A stretch of 64,000 bases of DNA from CADEDV01 sp964412375 (GTDB lineage Bacteria > Bacteroidota > Bacteroidia > Chitinophagales > Chitinophagaceae), in contig CAYPOD010000005.1 in NCBI GenBank assembly GCA_964412375.1, forward strand, positions 1 through 64,000, read 5' to 3'. Position 1 is the first letter of the stretch; each line of letters opens with the position of its first letter. Shown one piece after another: positions 16,421-25,469 of this stretch. The position numbers were made by a program, and so were the translations under genes. The notes beneath the pieces are model-generated. The model was not told the DNA's origin. It did not search any database and saw only the letters and a program-made list of their open reading frames with translations.

Positions 16421-18865
16421 TTATTTCCTGATCACTGCCTGCAATTCTTTTTCAAATGCCTGCCTGATCTTTTCCATCCACCCGTCAATTTCTTTATCGG
16501 TCAGTGTTTTCTCTTCATCAAGAAAAGTGAAACTTAAGGCCATTGATTTTTTGCCGGTACCTAATTTCTCACTCTCAAAAATATCAAAGAGGCGGATGTC
16601 TTTCAACTTGCCGGGTCGGATGTTATTCACCAGTTTCTCCACTTTTTCATAAGGCAGCTCCTTAGCTACCACCATCGCCAGGTCTCGCTGCACCGCCGGG
16701 AAGCGGGGCAAGGCTTTGATGGCTGGCACATGTTTTTGTGCAAAATCAGCCACCCGGTCCCATTGCAGGCTGGCAAAGAATACGGGCTGTTTAATACCAA
16801 ACTTCTCCAACGCCTGTTTATGCACTTCACCTGCTGTGGCAATGGGATCACCGTTTAATGAATATACTAGCCCCTGGCTGAAACGGGTATTCGCATAACT
16901 ATCCATGGAAAGAAGGGTTGTGTTCACACCCGTAATGGCCAGCACATTTTCCAAGATGCCTTTCAGGTAATAGAAATCGGCAGGAATTTGTTTCTGTTTC
17001 CAGCCGTCCTCCTGCAGGTTGCCGGTGAGGGTGATGCCGAGCAAAAAGCTTTCCTGGTATTGGCTGTTGCCTTTTGTAGTATAGCTTTTGCCAAACTCAA
17101 ACAAACGCAGCGAATGGTTTTTATGGTTCTGGTTATGCACTATCACTTCCATGGTGGTTTCAAAAAGTGAAGGTCGCATAACGTTCAGCTCTGCGCTCAG
17201 GCTGTTCAGCATTTTCACCATGTCTTCGAGTTCCGCTGCTGTATAATAGGCTGCATTCGTGATGGAGTTAGTAAGAATTTCATTGAAACCGGCACCGGCA
17301 AGGAAAGCAGACACTTTTTCCCGGTAGCTATCCTTGACAAAGTTTTCTTCAATGGAAGGAGTGATAGTGATAGCTTCAGGGATGACTACATTATCCAGCC
17401 CGTCAATCCGCAGCACTTCTTCCACAATGTCGGCAGGCAGGCTGATGTCGGGTTTGTGATAAGGAACCGCAAGCCGCAATTCGTCAATGCCTTCTTTAAC
17501 CACTTCAAACCCAAGACTGCCCAGGATATTTTTCACTGCATCCGGATGATAATTCTTGCCGCTAAGTTTTTTCAGGTAGTGATATTTGATGGGCACTTCT
17601 GTTTTTTCGGCAGGAGCGGGATACACATCTATAATTTCAGAACTGATCTGCCCGCCACAAATCTCTTTGAGAAGTTGAACAGCCCGTTTCAGCACCGTTA
17701 CGGTGGCAGAAATATCTGTTCCCTTTTCAAAACGGGAAGCCGCATCTGTTCTCAGACCGTGGCGAAATGATGTTTTTCGGGTGATGATGGAATTGAAGCA
17801 GGCACTTTCTAAAAATATGTTCTTGGTTTTATCGGTTACACCACTATGCAGCCCGCCGAAAACGCCGGCAATGCACACCGGTCCTTTTTCATCGCAGATC
17901 ATCAGGTCTTCAGCGCTGAGTTTTCTTTCTTTCTCATCGAGTGTAATGAAAGGAGTGCCTTCAGGCAGGTTTTTGACAATGATCTTTTTACCGGCCAGGG
18001 CATCGGCATCAAAAGCATGAAGCGGCTGCCCGGTTTCATGCTGAATGAAATTCGTGATGTCAACGATATTATTGATAGGCCGCAAGCCGATGGCTTTGAG
18101 TTTTTGCTGCAGCCATAACGGCGATTCACCTACCGTCACCCCGCTTATGCTGATGCCGCTGTAGCGGGGGCAGGCTTTGCTGTTTTCTACTTTCACCTCA
18201 AAGGTCAGTGAAGTGTTATCCGGTTTGAAGCCATTACCATTGAATTTGACAAGCGGCAACTTTGGCCGTATGTCTTTTTTTTCATGATAGCTGAGCCAGG
18301 CGCAAACATCCCTTGCTATACCCCAATGACTCATAGCATCCATCCGGTTGGGGGTGAGTCCTATTTCATAAATGATATCTTCATATGGTTTGAAAAATGT
18401 GACAGCTTTAGTTCCAGCCACTGCATCATCAGGCAGCACCATGATTCCTGCATGTGATGTGCCCAAACCAATCTCATCTTCTGCGCAGATCATGCCATGG
18501 CTTTCCACTCCTCTTATTTTCGCTACTTTCATTGTCAGCGGCTCAGCTTCGATGGGGTAAATGGTGACACCAACCGGCGCCACTACCACTTTTTGTCCTG
18601 CAGCCACATTCGGCGCACCACAAACGATCTGCAACGTTTCGCCATTGCCAACATTTACTTTGGTCAATGTAAGCTTGTCGGCATTGGGATGTTTTTCAGT
18701 GTGCAGCACTTCCCCGATCAGCAAACCTTTCAGGCCGCCTTTCACTTCTTCGTAAGGTTTCATGCTTTCCACTTCCAGCCCGATAGAAGTGAGGATGCGG
18801 CTCAGTTTTTCAGGTTCAACGGTTACAGGCAAATATTCACTCAGCCATTTATACGAGATCGTCAT
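16421..18865 (-). CDS. pheT: phenylalanine-tRNA ligase subunit beta
   Basis: Beta chain of the alpha2-beta2 PheRS that charges tRNA(Phe). The 814-residue product has the expected modules: an N-terminal EMAP-II/tRNA-binding domain (about 40-150, with KHPNADKLTLTKVNVG and IVCGAPNV), B3/B4 (about 210-400, editing region with RPINNIVDITNFI), B5 (about 405-480), the catalytic-like core, and a C-terminal ferredoxin-like anticodon-binding domain (FPAVQRDLAMVV). pheS is not adjacent. A 15-base palindrome lies just upstream of the ATG. The gene is followed closely by the coiled-coil gene. Confidence 0.97.
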   Translation of the reverse strand: MTISYKWLSEYLPVTVEPEKLSRILTSIGLEVESMKPYEEVKGGLKGLLIGEVLHTEKHPNADKLTLTKVNVGNGETLQIVCGAPNVAAGQKVVVAPVGVTIYPIEAEPLTMKVAKIRGVESHGMICAEDEIGLGTSHAGIMVLPDDAVAGTKAVTFFKPYEDIIYEIGLTPNRMDAMSHWGIARDVCAWLSYHEKKDIRPKLPLVKFNGNGFKPDNTSLTFEVKVENSKACPRYSGISISGVTVGESPLWLQQKLKAIGLRPINNIVDITNFIQHETGQPLHAFDADALAGKKIIVKNLPEGTPFITLDEKERKLSAEDLMICDEKGPVCIAGVFGGLHSGVTDKTKNIFLESACFNSIITRKTSFRHGLRTDAASRFEKGTDISATVTVLKRAVQLLKEICGGQISSEIIDVYPAPAEKTEVPIKYHYLKKLSGKNYHPDAVKNILGSLGFEVVKEGIDELRLAVPYHKPDISLPADIVEEVLRIDGLDNVVIPEAITITPSIEENFVKDSYREKVSAFLAGAGFNEILTNSITNAAYYTAAELEDMVKMLNSLSAELNVMRPSLFETTMEVIVHNQNHKNHSLRLFEFGKSYTTKGNSQYQESFLLGITLTGNLQEDGWKQKQIPADFYYLKGILENVLAITGVNTTLLSMDSYANTRFSQGLVYSLNGDPIATAGEVHKQALEKFGIKQPVFFASLQWDRVADFAQKHVPAIKALPRFPAVQRDLAMVVAKELPYEKVEKLVNNIRPGKLKDIRLFDIFESEKLGTGKKSMALSFTFLDEEKTLTDKEIDGWMEKIRQAFEKELQAVIRK

Positions 18866-18873
18866 ATCCGGTT

Positions 18874-18888
18874 GCTACTTTAAGTAGC
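18874..18888. promoter_or_regulatory. palindrome in the pheT leader
   Basis: GCTACTT-T-AAGTAGC is a 15-base near-perfect palindrome ending nine bases before the pheT ATG. On its other side, 18891-18898 reads TATCTTCG on the minus strand, one base off the -7 consensus. The palindrome would therefore span the likely transcription start, as an operator would. Confidence 0.45.
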
Positions 18889-18993
18889 TGCGAAGATAAA
18901 GGATTGGCATTGTTTGACCGGAAGACCGGTCTGAACATTACTTGAATCATAAGAATAAGCTTTGTAATTGTTCGAGGGCTGATAAAAATGAAA

Positions 18994-19017
18994 AAGGCTG
19001 GTCATTGAACCAGCCTT
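18994..19017 (-). terminator. gltA intrinsic terminator
   Basis: AAGGCTGGT (18994-19002) pairs with 19009-19017 around a six-base loop. On the minus strand the stem runs into TTTTTCATTTTT. It begins 19 bases after the gltA stop codon. Confidence 0.85.
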
Positions 19018-19036
19018 CATCAAACTCAATGATTTT

Positions 19037-20362
19037 TTATTCGCCCCATATACTTTCTTTGCCATCAAGCCACAGTTTCACCAGGTCTGTGGTAACTGAT
19101 TTTGGTCTTTCAATGGGGAAGCCCAAGGCCCTTGCCCAGCAAAGATTGGCCAACACACCCAATGCCCGGCTGACAGCAAACAGGACGGTGTAGAATTCAT
19201 ATTCCTTCATCCCAAAATGTACCAGCAAGGCACCGCTGTGCGCATCAACATTGGGCCAGGGATTTTTTACTTTTCCTAAAGCCTGCAGGATGGGCGGCAC
19301 CACTTCATACACATTCCAAACGGTTTGCACCATCGGATCATCCGGCATATGTTTTTTACCAAACTCCATTTGTGCGATGAAACGTGGATCTGTTTTTCTC
19401 AAAACAGCATGGCCATAGCCCGGAACTACTTTCCCTTCACTCAGTGTTTTTTTCACATAATCTGCTATCTGTTCTTTTGTTGGAAGGTCGGAGTTAAGTT
19501 CTTTCTGCATTTCAAATATCCACTTCACCACTTCCTGGTTGGCTAGTCCATGCAGTGGTCCCGCCAGCCCGTTCATGCCGGAAGCATAGCTCAGGTAGGG
19601 ATCGCTGAGGGCCGAACCAACAAGGTGAACCGTATGTGCAGATACATTTCCTGCCTCATGATCGGCATGAATTGTCATATACAAACGCATCAGTTCCTGG
19701 AAACTTTCTTCTTCATATCCCATCATGTGGGCAAGATTGCCGGCCCAGTCGAGCAACCCGTTGGGCTGGATATGATCGCCAAACTTGTATTTACGGCGAT
19801 AGATGTAAGCCGCTACACGGGGTAGTCTTGCTATCAGGTCCATTGCATCATCAAACACCGCTTCCCAGTAATTTTTTTTGTTCATACCAGCCGCATACTT
19901 TTTGGCGAACTGCGATTCTGTTTGCAGGGCCATTACCGCCACTACAAACTGTGTCATAGGGTGGGTATTGATCGGCAAAGACTCAATGGTATGAAAAACA
20001 TGGGTGGGCACATGGCTGCGGCGTTGCCAAACGGATGTCAGGTGCTGCACATCATCTTCGGTCGGCAATTCTCCCACCAGCATGAGGTAAAACAAACCTT
20101 CGGGCAGGGGCTCCGAGCCGCCGGGAGCTTTAGGCAGTTTTTCACGGAGTTCCGGAATGGTGAAACCACGGAAACGGATACCTTCCTGGGCATCCAGTAA
20201 AGATGTTTCGCTGACAAGGCCTGTGATGCCTCTCATGCCCTGGTAAACCTGGGAAAGCTGAACTTCCCCAATCACTTTGTCACCATGCTCTTTCAGCAAT
20301 GCTTTTATTTCTGCTGCATGTGATTCCGCTTTTGCCCTGAACCGTTCTTTAATTATTCCCAT
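19037..20362 (-). CDS. gltA: citrate synthase, eukaryotic-type Si-citrate synthase
   Basis: Condenses oxaloacetate and acetyl-CoA to citrate at the entry of the TCA cycle. The 441-residue product resembles the mitochondrial/eukaryotic clade rather than the usual bacterial type I enzymes: KALLKEHGDKVIGEVQLSQ, GMRGITGLV, RFRGFTIPELREKLPKA, LPEGLFYLMLVGELPT and SRALGVLANLCWARALGFPIERP. Catalytic His residues are visible in ADHEAGN and VPGYGHAVLRKTDPR. The start is the ATG giving MGIIKERFRAKAE; upstream codons in the same frame look like non-coding sequence. It has a good promoter upstream and a terminator downstream, so it is a single-gene unit. Confidence 0.96.
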   Translation of the reverse strand: MGIIKERFRAKAESHAAEIKALLKEHGDKVIGEVQLSQVYQGMRGITGLVSETSLLDAQEGIRFRGFTIPELREKLPKAPGGSEPLPEGLFYLMLVGELPTEDDVQHLTSVWQRRSHVPTHVFHTIESLPINTHPMTQFVVAVMALQTESQFAKKYAAGMNKKNYWEAVFDDAMDLIARLPRVAAYIYRRKYKFGDHIQPNGLLDWAGNLAHMMGYEEESFQELMRLYMTIHADHEAGNVSAHTVHLVGSALSDPYLSYASGMNGLAGPLHGLANQEVVKWIFEMQKELNSDLPTKEQIADYVKKTLSEGKVVPGYGHAVLRKTDPRFIAQMEFGKKHMPDDPMVQTVWNVYEVVPPILQALGKVKNPWPNVDAHSGALLVHFGMKEYEFYTVLFAVSRALGVLANLCWARALGFPIERPKSVTTDLVKLWLDGKESIWGE

Positions 20363-20407
20363 ATGCTTTATTTTCAGATGCTGAAATGAAGATTTCTTTA
20401 AGGGCGG

Positions 20408-20439
20408 TAAAGGTATAGAAAGCCCCCTGCTGTGACAAA
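20408..20439 (-). promoter_or_regulatory. gltA promoter, -33 and -7 elements
   Basis: On the minus strand TTTG (20439-20436) is followed by 20 bases and then TACCTTTA (20415-20408), one base off TAnnTTTG. Spacing is right for Bacteroidota sigma-ABfr-type promoters. It lies 46 bases before the gltA ATG. Confidence 0.65.
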
Positions 20440-20484
20440 AAATCAGGATTAAAGTTCGATGAGCAAAATACTTTTTGGAGCCGT

Positions 20485-21582
20485 TTATTTGGGAGCTTTC
20501 CGGTAAAGCCAAAATGCCACGAAAGAGAAGACAAAATTGGGCGTCCAGGCAGCAACCAACGGAGGAAAATTTCCATTTGTCGCAAACACCGTTGAAAAAC
20601 GGTCTGACAAAATAAATACAGCAGCGATTGCTACACCTAACCCAAGGTGCACACCACTGCCGCCTCTTGTTTTTCGACTTGCAATAATAGCACCGATCAA
20701 TGTCAGCAATATCACCGAAAACGCAATGGCGCTGCGGCGGTATAGTTCTACTTTCAGCACATTCAATCCTTCTCTTCCCCTTAGTTCTTCCCGCCGGATG
20801 AAAGATGACAACAGGGGAGATGTTAGTTTGTCTTTCAGGTATTCATCGCGACGCAGTTCATCGGGCCTCAGGCTGATACGAAGAGGGTAGCTGGAATGTT
20901 GTTTTACAGTTTCACCCATACTGTCCACTACTCTTTCCACTGCATTTTGCAATTCCCACTGGCGGGAGGCCGTGTCCCATCGGATGGATTGAGCCCGCAG
21001 GTTATAGATCACTTTATTATTCTTTACCCTTTCCAGGAAGAAACTGGCAGCAGAACGGCTCAGGGTATCATAGTTCTTGATGCCGATATAGGTGTTGCTG
21101 TCAATGCGCAGGTAAAAACAATTGTAGCAGGTGGAATAGGTTTTGTTCTTAAATGGATCGTCTGAATCCAGGTATCGGGTATGAAAATTACTGCGGATGA
21201 CATGGGCTTTGGGAATGAGGTAATGAACACCCATAAACAGCAACCCGCTGAGCAATATACCGCCGATGATAAATGGCCGGAGAAAACGATTGTAGCTGAC
21301 GCCACTGCCGAGAATGGCGATAATTTCTGAACGGTTGGCCATACGGCTGGTAAAAAATATGACCGCTATAAACACAAACAAAGGGAAAAGCAACCCCCAT
21401 ATATAAGGTACAAAGCCAATATAGTATTCCCGCACCAGGCCAAAAAAACCGAGGTTGGCCCGCATGAGGCCGTCCGTTTTTTCCGTGCTGTCAACAGCCA
21501 CAGCCACTACCGTAAAAAGCAGGAGGCAAAAAAAGAAAGTGACGAGCAGTTTATTCAGTATGTACCAGTCCAGTTTGCGCAT
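20485..21582 (-). CDS. LptF/LptG family permease (YjgP/YjgQ)
   Basis: Inner-membrane subunit of the Lpt exporter that pulls lipopolysaccharide out of the membrane for transport to the cell surface. The 365-residue product has the family layout: three N-terminal membrane helices (about 12-30, 52-75, 98-118), a periplasmic beta-jellyroll region of about 140 residues, and three C-terminal helices (from IAFSVILLTLIGAIIAS). The opening MRKLDWYILNKLLVTFF is typical of LptF/G. Only one such gene is seen here. The gltA promoter lies in the spacer after it. Confidence 0.9.
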   Translation of the reverse strand: MRKLDWYILNKLLVTFFFCLLLFTVVAVAVDSTEKTDGLMRANLGFFGLVREYYIGFVPYIWGLLFPLFVFIAVIFFTSRMANRSEIIAILGSGVSYNRFLRPFIIGGILLSGLLFMGVHYLIPKAHVIRSNFHTRYLDSDDPFKNKTYSTCYNCFYLRIDSNTYIGIKNYDTLSRSAASFFLERVKNNKVIYNLRAQSIRWDTASRQWELQNAVERVVDSMGETVKQHSSYPLRISLRPDELRRDEYLKDKLTSPLLSSFIRREELRGREGLNVLKVELYRRSAIAFSVILLTLIGAIIASRKTRGGSGVHLGLGVAIAAVFILSDRFSTVFATNGNFPPLVAAWTPNFVFSFVAFWLYRKAPK

Positions 21583-21743
21583 ACTGCTGCGAAGTAACTG
21601 AATTCCGGATTAATGAAAGTGTAAAAGAGAGAGTCAGCGGTAAACGGTCAATAGCCGCTCATTATTGTTATTTGTGACTTATTGGTGTGATGCTGTCGTG
21701 GTCATTGCATTTATCTTGAAGGCTGGCAATCTTGTTCAAAAAC

Positions 21744-22829
21744 CTAACTTCCGGCCAGTTTCTTTTGTAAAAAGGCATCGGTGAAATCAATTTTTAATTC
21801 CACCCACTTGGGCAGGTGGTCACTCATCTGGTGGGTGCGCCAATAGGTTTTGTAGTACCCGCTTTTGTCTTTTCGGGGGGTGCCTTTTTCTGTGGTATGA
21901 TATGCTGTACCCATGTCAGGAATATAAATACTTTCATCAGCAAGAGTATATACCGTTTCATAAAAATCAAAAACACCAGCTTTGCCAGTTGTTTCAAACT
22001 TGTTTTTTCTATCGTGAAATGCTACCTGGTCATATTCACGGTTTTTACCCGCATTGGAAGCAGAGCCCATCAATTCATCAGGCACTTCAAAACCGTTTTT
22101 TGTCAAGGCTTTGAATGTTTCATCACTGTTGGAAAAAATGTTGAAGTCGCCCAGTAGAATAAAATTCCTGGACCACTCATATTCTTTTGTGCTTTTTTGT
22201 TTGAGCAAAGCCGCAATCGTATCAATTTCTTTCACACGTTGCGGATCTTCGGCCTTATCGGTTCCCCAGAGAATGTGGACGGTGGTGAGTACAAAGTCGG
22301 CCCATCCTGCTTTGAAGCCAACTAAAAATGGTGTACGGGCCGATTGCAATACGGCTTCGTACACGGTTTCTTTTTTTCCGGTGGCAGGGTTGAGCATTTT
22401 TTTCTCCAATGGTGGAAAGACCAGTTCACCCACTAGGCCGCCGGGTTTCACTTTTCGTTTGTCAAAAATAAAAGCCATTCTTTCTTTATTGCCGGGACTT
22501 CCTTCGGTAACGTCGGAGAACATATAGTCCCAGTTATCACCCAATATCTTCATCACATCATTGAGCGAGGTGAGATCATCCCGCACCTCCTGCACGGCCA
22601 CCAGATCAAAAGCTGCAATAATCTCGGCGATATAATACAAGGCTTCCGTCATCCGTTTGCCATAGGCTGGGGAATCAAATTCCCGGATATTCCAGGTGGC
22701 GAGCAACAGGGTTTCATCCATTTGTTTTTGAGGTATTTCCGCTTTCAGTTTTTTGCGAAGGGCAATGATGCGTTCTAATGTTCTTTTACCTGCAGTTGTG
22801 CTGTTGCTGAGAGGTTGATAGGAGGGCAT
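21744..22829 (-). CDS. endonuclease/exonuclease/phosphatase-fold protein
   Basis: Metal-dependent phosphoesterase of the EEP (DNase I-like) superfamily, 361 residues with no signal peptide. Motifs in order: LLLATWNIREFDS (metal/substrate Asn), DLVAVQEVRDDL (metal Glu), FILLGDFNIFSNSDE (catalytic Asp-x-Asn) and MSDHLPKWVEL (Ser-Asp-His). All are in family spacing, so activity is expected, but substrate (DNA, RNA or phospholipid) cannot be told. It sits between tgt and the LptF/G gene, an order where I would expect the latter two to be adjacent, so it may be an insertion. Confidence 0.85.
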   Translation of the reverse strand: MPSYQPLSNSTTAGKRTLERIIALRKKLKAEIPQKQMDETLLLATWNIREFDSPAYGKRMTEALYYIAEIIAAFDLVAVQEVRDDLTSLNDVMKILGDNWDYMFSDVTEGSPGNKERMAFIFDKRKVKPGGLVGELVFPPLEKKMLNPATGKKETVYEAVLQSARTPFLVGFKAGWADFVLTTVHILWGTDKAEDPQRVKEIDTIAALLKQKSTKEYEWSRNFILLGDFNIFSNSDETFKALTKNGFEVPDELMGSASNAGKNREYDQVAFHDRKNKFETTGKAGVFDFYETVYTLADESIYIPDMGTAYHTTEKGTPRKDKSGYYKTYWRTHQMSDHLPKWVELKIDFTDAFLQKKLAGS

Positions 22830-22934
22830 GGGGAGTAGTTAATTGGTTGATCGAGAGTTTTGCAGTTATGAAAGGTAGTTAAAAACAGCAGGCAGGAGAA
22901 TACCATTTTAGTGGTAGAAAATTCGAAACGTAAT

Positions 22935-24074
22935 TTAAAGTTTCATTTTCAGTCTTCCCGTCATTTCATTTTTCCAGCCAGTAAAACTGCCGGCAAGAAT
23001 ATGTTTTCTTGCTTCTGTTACCAGCCATGTATAAAAAGCAAGATTGTGAATGCTGGCAATGCTGAGGCCCAGAATTTCCTTTGATTTAAGGAGGTGGCGC
23101 AGGTAAGCCTTGCTGTAATAATTGCTCACTTCGCAATCAATGCCGTCATCCAGCACGGAAAAATCATTTTCCCATTTTTTATTATCAATATTGATGACGC
23201 CTTTGCTGGTGAAGAGCATGGCATTGCGACCGTTACGGGTGGGCATCACACAGTCAAACATATCCACTCCCATACCGATACATTCCAAAATATTCCAGGG
23301 AGTGCCTACGCCCATCAGGTAACGGGGTTTGTTTTCCGGCAGGTGATCACAGCACCAGTCACATATTTCATACATCACTTCCTCAGGTTCTCCCACACTC
23401 AGCCCGCCGATGGCATTGCCCGGAGCATTTTTGGAGGCAATATAATCGCAGGATTGTTTGCGCAATTCTTTAAAAGCACCGCCCTGCACAATAGGAAAAA
23501 GATTTTGGGAGTAACCATATTTATCTTCTGTGGAATGAAACTGTTTCCAGCAGCGGTCGAGCCAGCGATGGGTGAGTTCCATACTTTTTTTTGCATAACT
23601 ATGATCGCTGCCGCCGGGCGGACATTCATCAAAAGCCATGATGATATCACCGCCTATGGTTCGCTGGATGTCCATTACGTTTTCCGGGGTGAACAAATGA
23701 CGGGAACCATCAATATGTGACTGGAAAGTGACACCTTCTTCTTTTATTTTCCGGGTGCCGGCCAATGAAAAAACCTGGTAACCACCGCTGTCGGTGAGGA
23801 TGGGTTTTTCCCAGCTAATGAATCGGTGCAAACCACTGGCTGCCTGCAGCACCTCCAACCCCGGCCGCAGGTAAAGATGATAGGTATTGCCGAGGATTAT
23901 CTGTGCCTTTACGTCATGCAACAACTGTTGCTGGGTGACAGCTTTCACACTACCCACTGTGCCCACCGGCATAAATACAGGTGTCAGGATTTCACCATGA
24001 TCGGTGCTGATCTTTCCGGCCCTTGCTTTTGAATGGCTGTCGCTGCCCTGTAAAGAAAACTGTAATGCTGCCAT
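22935..24074 (-). CDS. tgt: queuine tRNA-ribosyltransferase (tRNA-guanine transglycosylase)
   Basis: Exchanges the guanine at position 34 of GUN-anticodon tRNAs for the queuosine precursor preQ1. The 379-residue product has the general acid/base Asp in LTDSGGYQVFSL (Asp95), the GGLSVGEP loop, and the nucleophile Asp274 in GVDMFDCVMPTRNGRN. The usual zinc motif C-x-C-x2-C is not intact: at 312-317 it reads I-D-C-E-V-S, keeping only the middle Cys. The start is the ATG giving MAALQFSLQG, as a longer frame overlaps the divergent engB region. queA, a later step in the same pathway, lies about 28 kb away. Confidence 0.95.
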   Translation of the reverse strand: MAALQFSLQGSDSHSKARAGKISTDHGEILTPVFMPVGTVGSVKAVTQQQLLHDVKAQIILGNTYHLYLRPGLEVLQAASGLHRFISWEKPILTDSGGYQVFSLAGTRKIKEEGVTFQSHIDGSRHLFTPENVMDIQRTIGGDIIMAFDECPPGGSDHSYAKKSMELTHRWLDRCWKQFHSTEDKYGYSQNLFPIVQGGAFKELRKQSCDYIASKNAPGNAIGGLSVGEPEEVMYEICDWCCDHLPENKPRYLMGVGTPWNILECIGMGVDMFDCVMPTRNGRNAMLFTSKGVINIDNKKWENDFSVLDDGIDCEVSNYYSKAYLRHLLKSKEILGLSIASIHNLAFYTWLVTEARKHILAGSFTGWKNEMTGRLKMKL

Positions 24075-24144
24075 AACGGGGCGCAAGGTAAAACAAACCC
24101 AACAGACAGGGCCCGGCATCTCTCAGCCTCATGGATTATCTTGC

Positions 24145-24786
24145 ATGCCTGTGAAGATCATTTCTGCAAAATATATTATCAGCAGCGCCACCCACAAACA
24201 ATGCCCTGCGGCTGACAGGCCTGAATATGCGTTTATTGGCCGCAGCAATGTGGGCAAATCATCGCTTATCAATATGCTGACGGGTAAGAGAGGGTTAGCC
24301 AAAACTTCCGCAACGCCTGGTAAAACACAACTCATCAATCATTTTGAAATTACTTCAGCTTCGGCAAAAGGGAAAAACATTTCATGGTATTTAGTTGACC
24401 TGCCAGGCTATGGTTATGCATCTGTTTCGCAAAAGGCAAGACATAACTGGTCGAACATGATTGAATCCTATATCCGGAAAAGGGAGAACCTTGTTTCTCT
24501 TTTTGTGCTTATTGACAGCCGACATGAGCCTCAGCAGATTGATCTTGCATTCGTAAACCAGTTGGGAGAGTGGCAAGTCCCTTTTGCTATTGTTTTTACA
24601 AAGGCCGATAAAAATAAGCCTGGTGCCACTAGCCGGCAGGTGAACAAATTCATGTCAGCCCTGGCTGAAACCTGGGAGGAAATGCCCCCTCATTTCATCA
24701 GTTCGGCTCTTAAACAGGAGGGAAGAGACCAATTATTGGACTGGATTGATGGCCAGAATCGGGGTTTTACGAAACCTTCAGCCTGA
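24145..24786 (+). CDS. engB: ribosome biogenesis GTP-binding protein EngB (YihA/YsxC)
   Basis: Small GTPase needed for assembly of the 50S ribosomal subunit. The 213-residue product shows G1 IGRSNVGKSS at 32-40, a G2 region TPGKTQLINHF, G3 VDLPGYGYA, G4 VFTKADK and a G5-like ISSALKQEG, all in the EngB pattern. I chose the ATG giving MPVKIISAKYIISS; the frame continues upstream across the divergent tgt promoter region, but those residues look non-coding. It is divergent from tgt with a 70-base spacer. Confidence 0.95.
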   Translation: MPVKIISAKYIISSATHKQCPAADRPEYAFIGRSNVGKSSLINMLTGKRGLAKTSATPGKTQLINHFEITSASAKGKNISWYLVDLPGYGYASVSQKARHNWSNMIESYIRKRENLVSLFVLIDSRHEPQQIDLAFVNQLGEWQVPFAIVFTKADKNKPGATSRQVNKFMSALAETWEEMPPHFISSALKQEGRDQLLDWIDGQNRGFTKPSA

Positions 24787-24787
24787 A

Positions 24788-24799
24788 TACTTCGAAGTA
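24788..24799. repeat. 12-bp perfect palindrome after engB
   Basis: TACTTCGAAGTA begins one base after the engB stop codon. No loop or T tract, so it is more a protein-binding-type palindrome than a terminator. Purpose unknown. Confidence 0.4.
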
Positions 24800-24859
24800 G
24801 TTATTAGATTATTTCAGAATAATGTTCTATTTTGCAGCCTGTTATAAGTTTTGGATGTT

Positions 24860-25069
24860 ATGAGAAAAATCTTATCCGAACAACGACTGGTAGTATTGCT
24901 TTTTGTGCTGGTGCTGGTTACCTTTTCATTGGCACATGAAGACTCAAAAAAAATGGAACAATTGTACTTTCAAAATGTAGTTTCTGCATCCTCAACGCCG
25001 TTACAGCAAACCCCTCCTCCCAGCGATCAGCTTCCTTCCACTGTTATCACCGTCATTCCTGCCCGGTAA
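24860..25069 (+). CDS. small membrane or exported protein of unknown function
   Basis: A 69-residue product with one N-terminal hydrophobic helix (LVVLLFVLVLVTFSLA) followed by a hydrophilic Ser/Thr/Pro-rich tail (TPLQQTPPPSDQLPS). It could be a single-pass membrane protein or a short secreted one. I do not recognise it. The ATG at 24860 is preferred to a TTG three codons upstream. It lies 73 bases after engB and 66 bases before another small envelope gene. Confidence 0.5.
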   Translation: MRKILSEQRLVVLLFVLVLVTFSLAHEDSKKMEQLYFQNVVSASSTPLQQTPPPSDQLPSTVITVIPAR

Positions 25070-25135
25070 AATACCATTGAGAGGGTAGTTGTTTAGATTT
25101 CCTGATTCCTAGTTTCGTTTTATTTAAACAGCGAT

Positions 25136-25468
25136 ATGAAAAAGGCAGTATTCATTTTGTTTTTTTTATCTTCTTTTTCCGCCTGGTCGCAAAAAGACAG
25201 CAGCGGCGTCAATCCATTTCTACGCTCCCGGAATCTTAATTCTGACTCAGTTGCTATAAAAATCAAAGCACTGGACAGCATGGTGCGAAAGACCAGGGCT
25301 GATGTGGAAATGGAGAATATGCGGCGAAACATGGAGTCATTCATGCAGATGCAAAAGGAGAGAGAAGCCAAACAGAAAAGAAATGCGATGATTCGTATCG
25401 GCGTCGGATTAGCGCTACTGGCGGTTTTAGTGATCGGTTTGAGAAGAAGAAAAAAGGCTGCAACATAG
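25136..25468 (+). CDS. small envelope protein with signal peptide and C-terminal membrane helix
   Basis: A 110-residue product. The first 19 residues form a signal peptide (VFILFFLSSFSAWSQ). Residues about 40-85 are a charged helix, probably coiled coil (MVRKTRADVEMENMRRNMES). A C-terminal membrane helix (IGVGLALLAVLVIGL) ends in RRRKKAAT. The layout implies a periplasmic helix tethered at its C-terminus to the inner membrane. No family recognised. Convergent with the YkuK-like gene. Confidence 0.65.
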   Translation: MKKAVFILFFLSSFSAWSQKDSSGVNPFLRSRNLNSDSVAIKIKALDSMVRKTRADVEMENMRRNMESFMQMQKEREAKQKRNAMIRIGVGLALLAVLVIGLRRRKKAAT

Positions 25469-25469
25469 G

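Noticed and set aside
18880..19068. Minus-strand frame of 62 codons over the gltA terminator.
   Set aside because: It covers the terminator hairpin and the end of gltA in another frame.
23094..23720. Plus-strand frame of 208 codons inside tgt.
   Set aside because: Antisense to a conserved gene; His/Phe-rich shadow.
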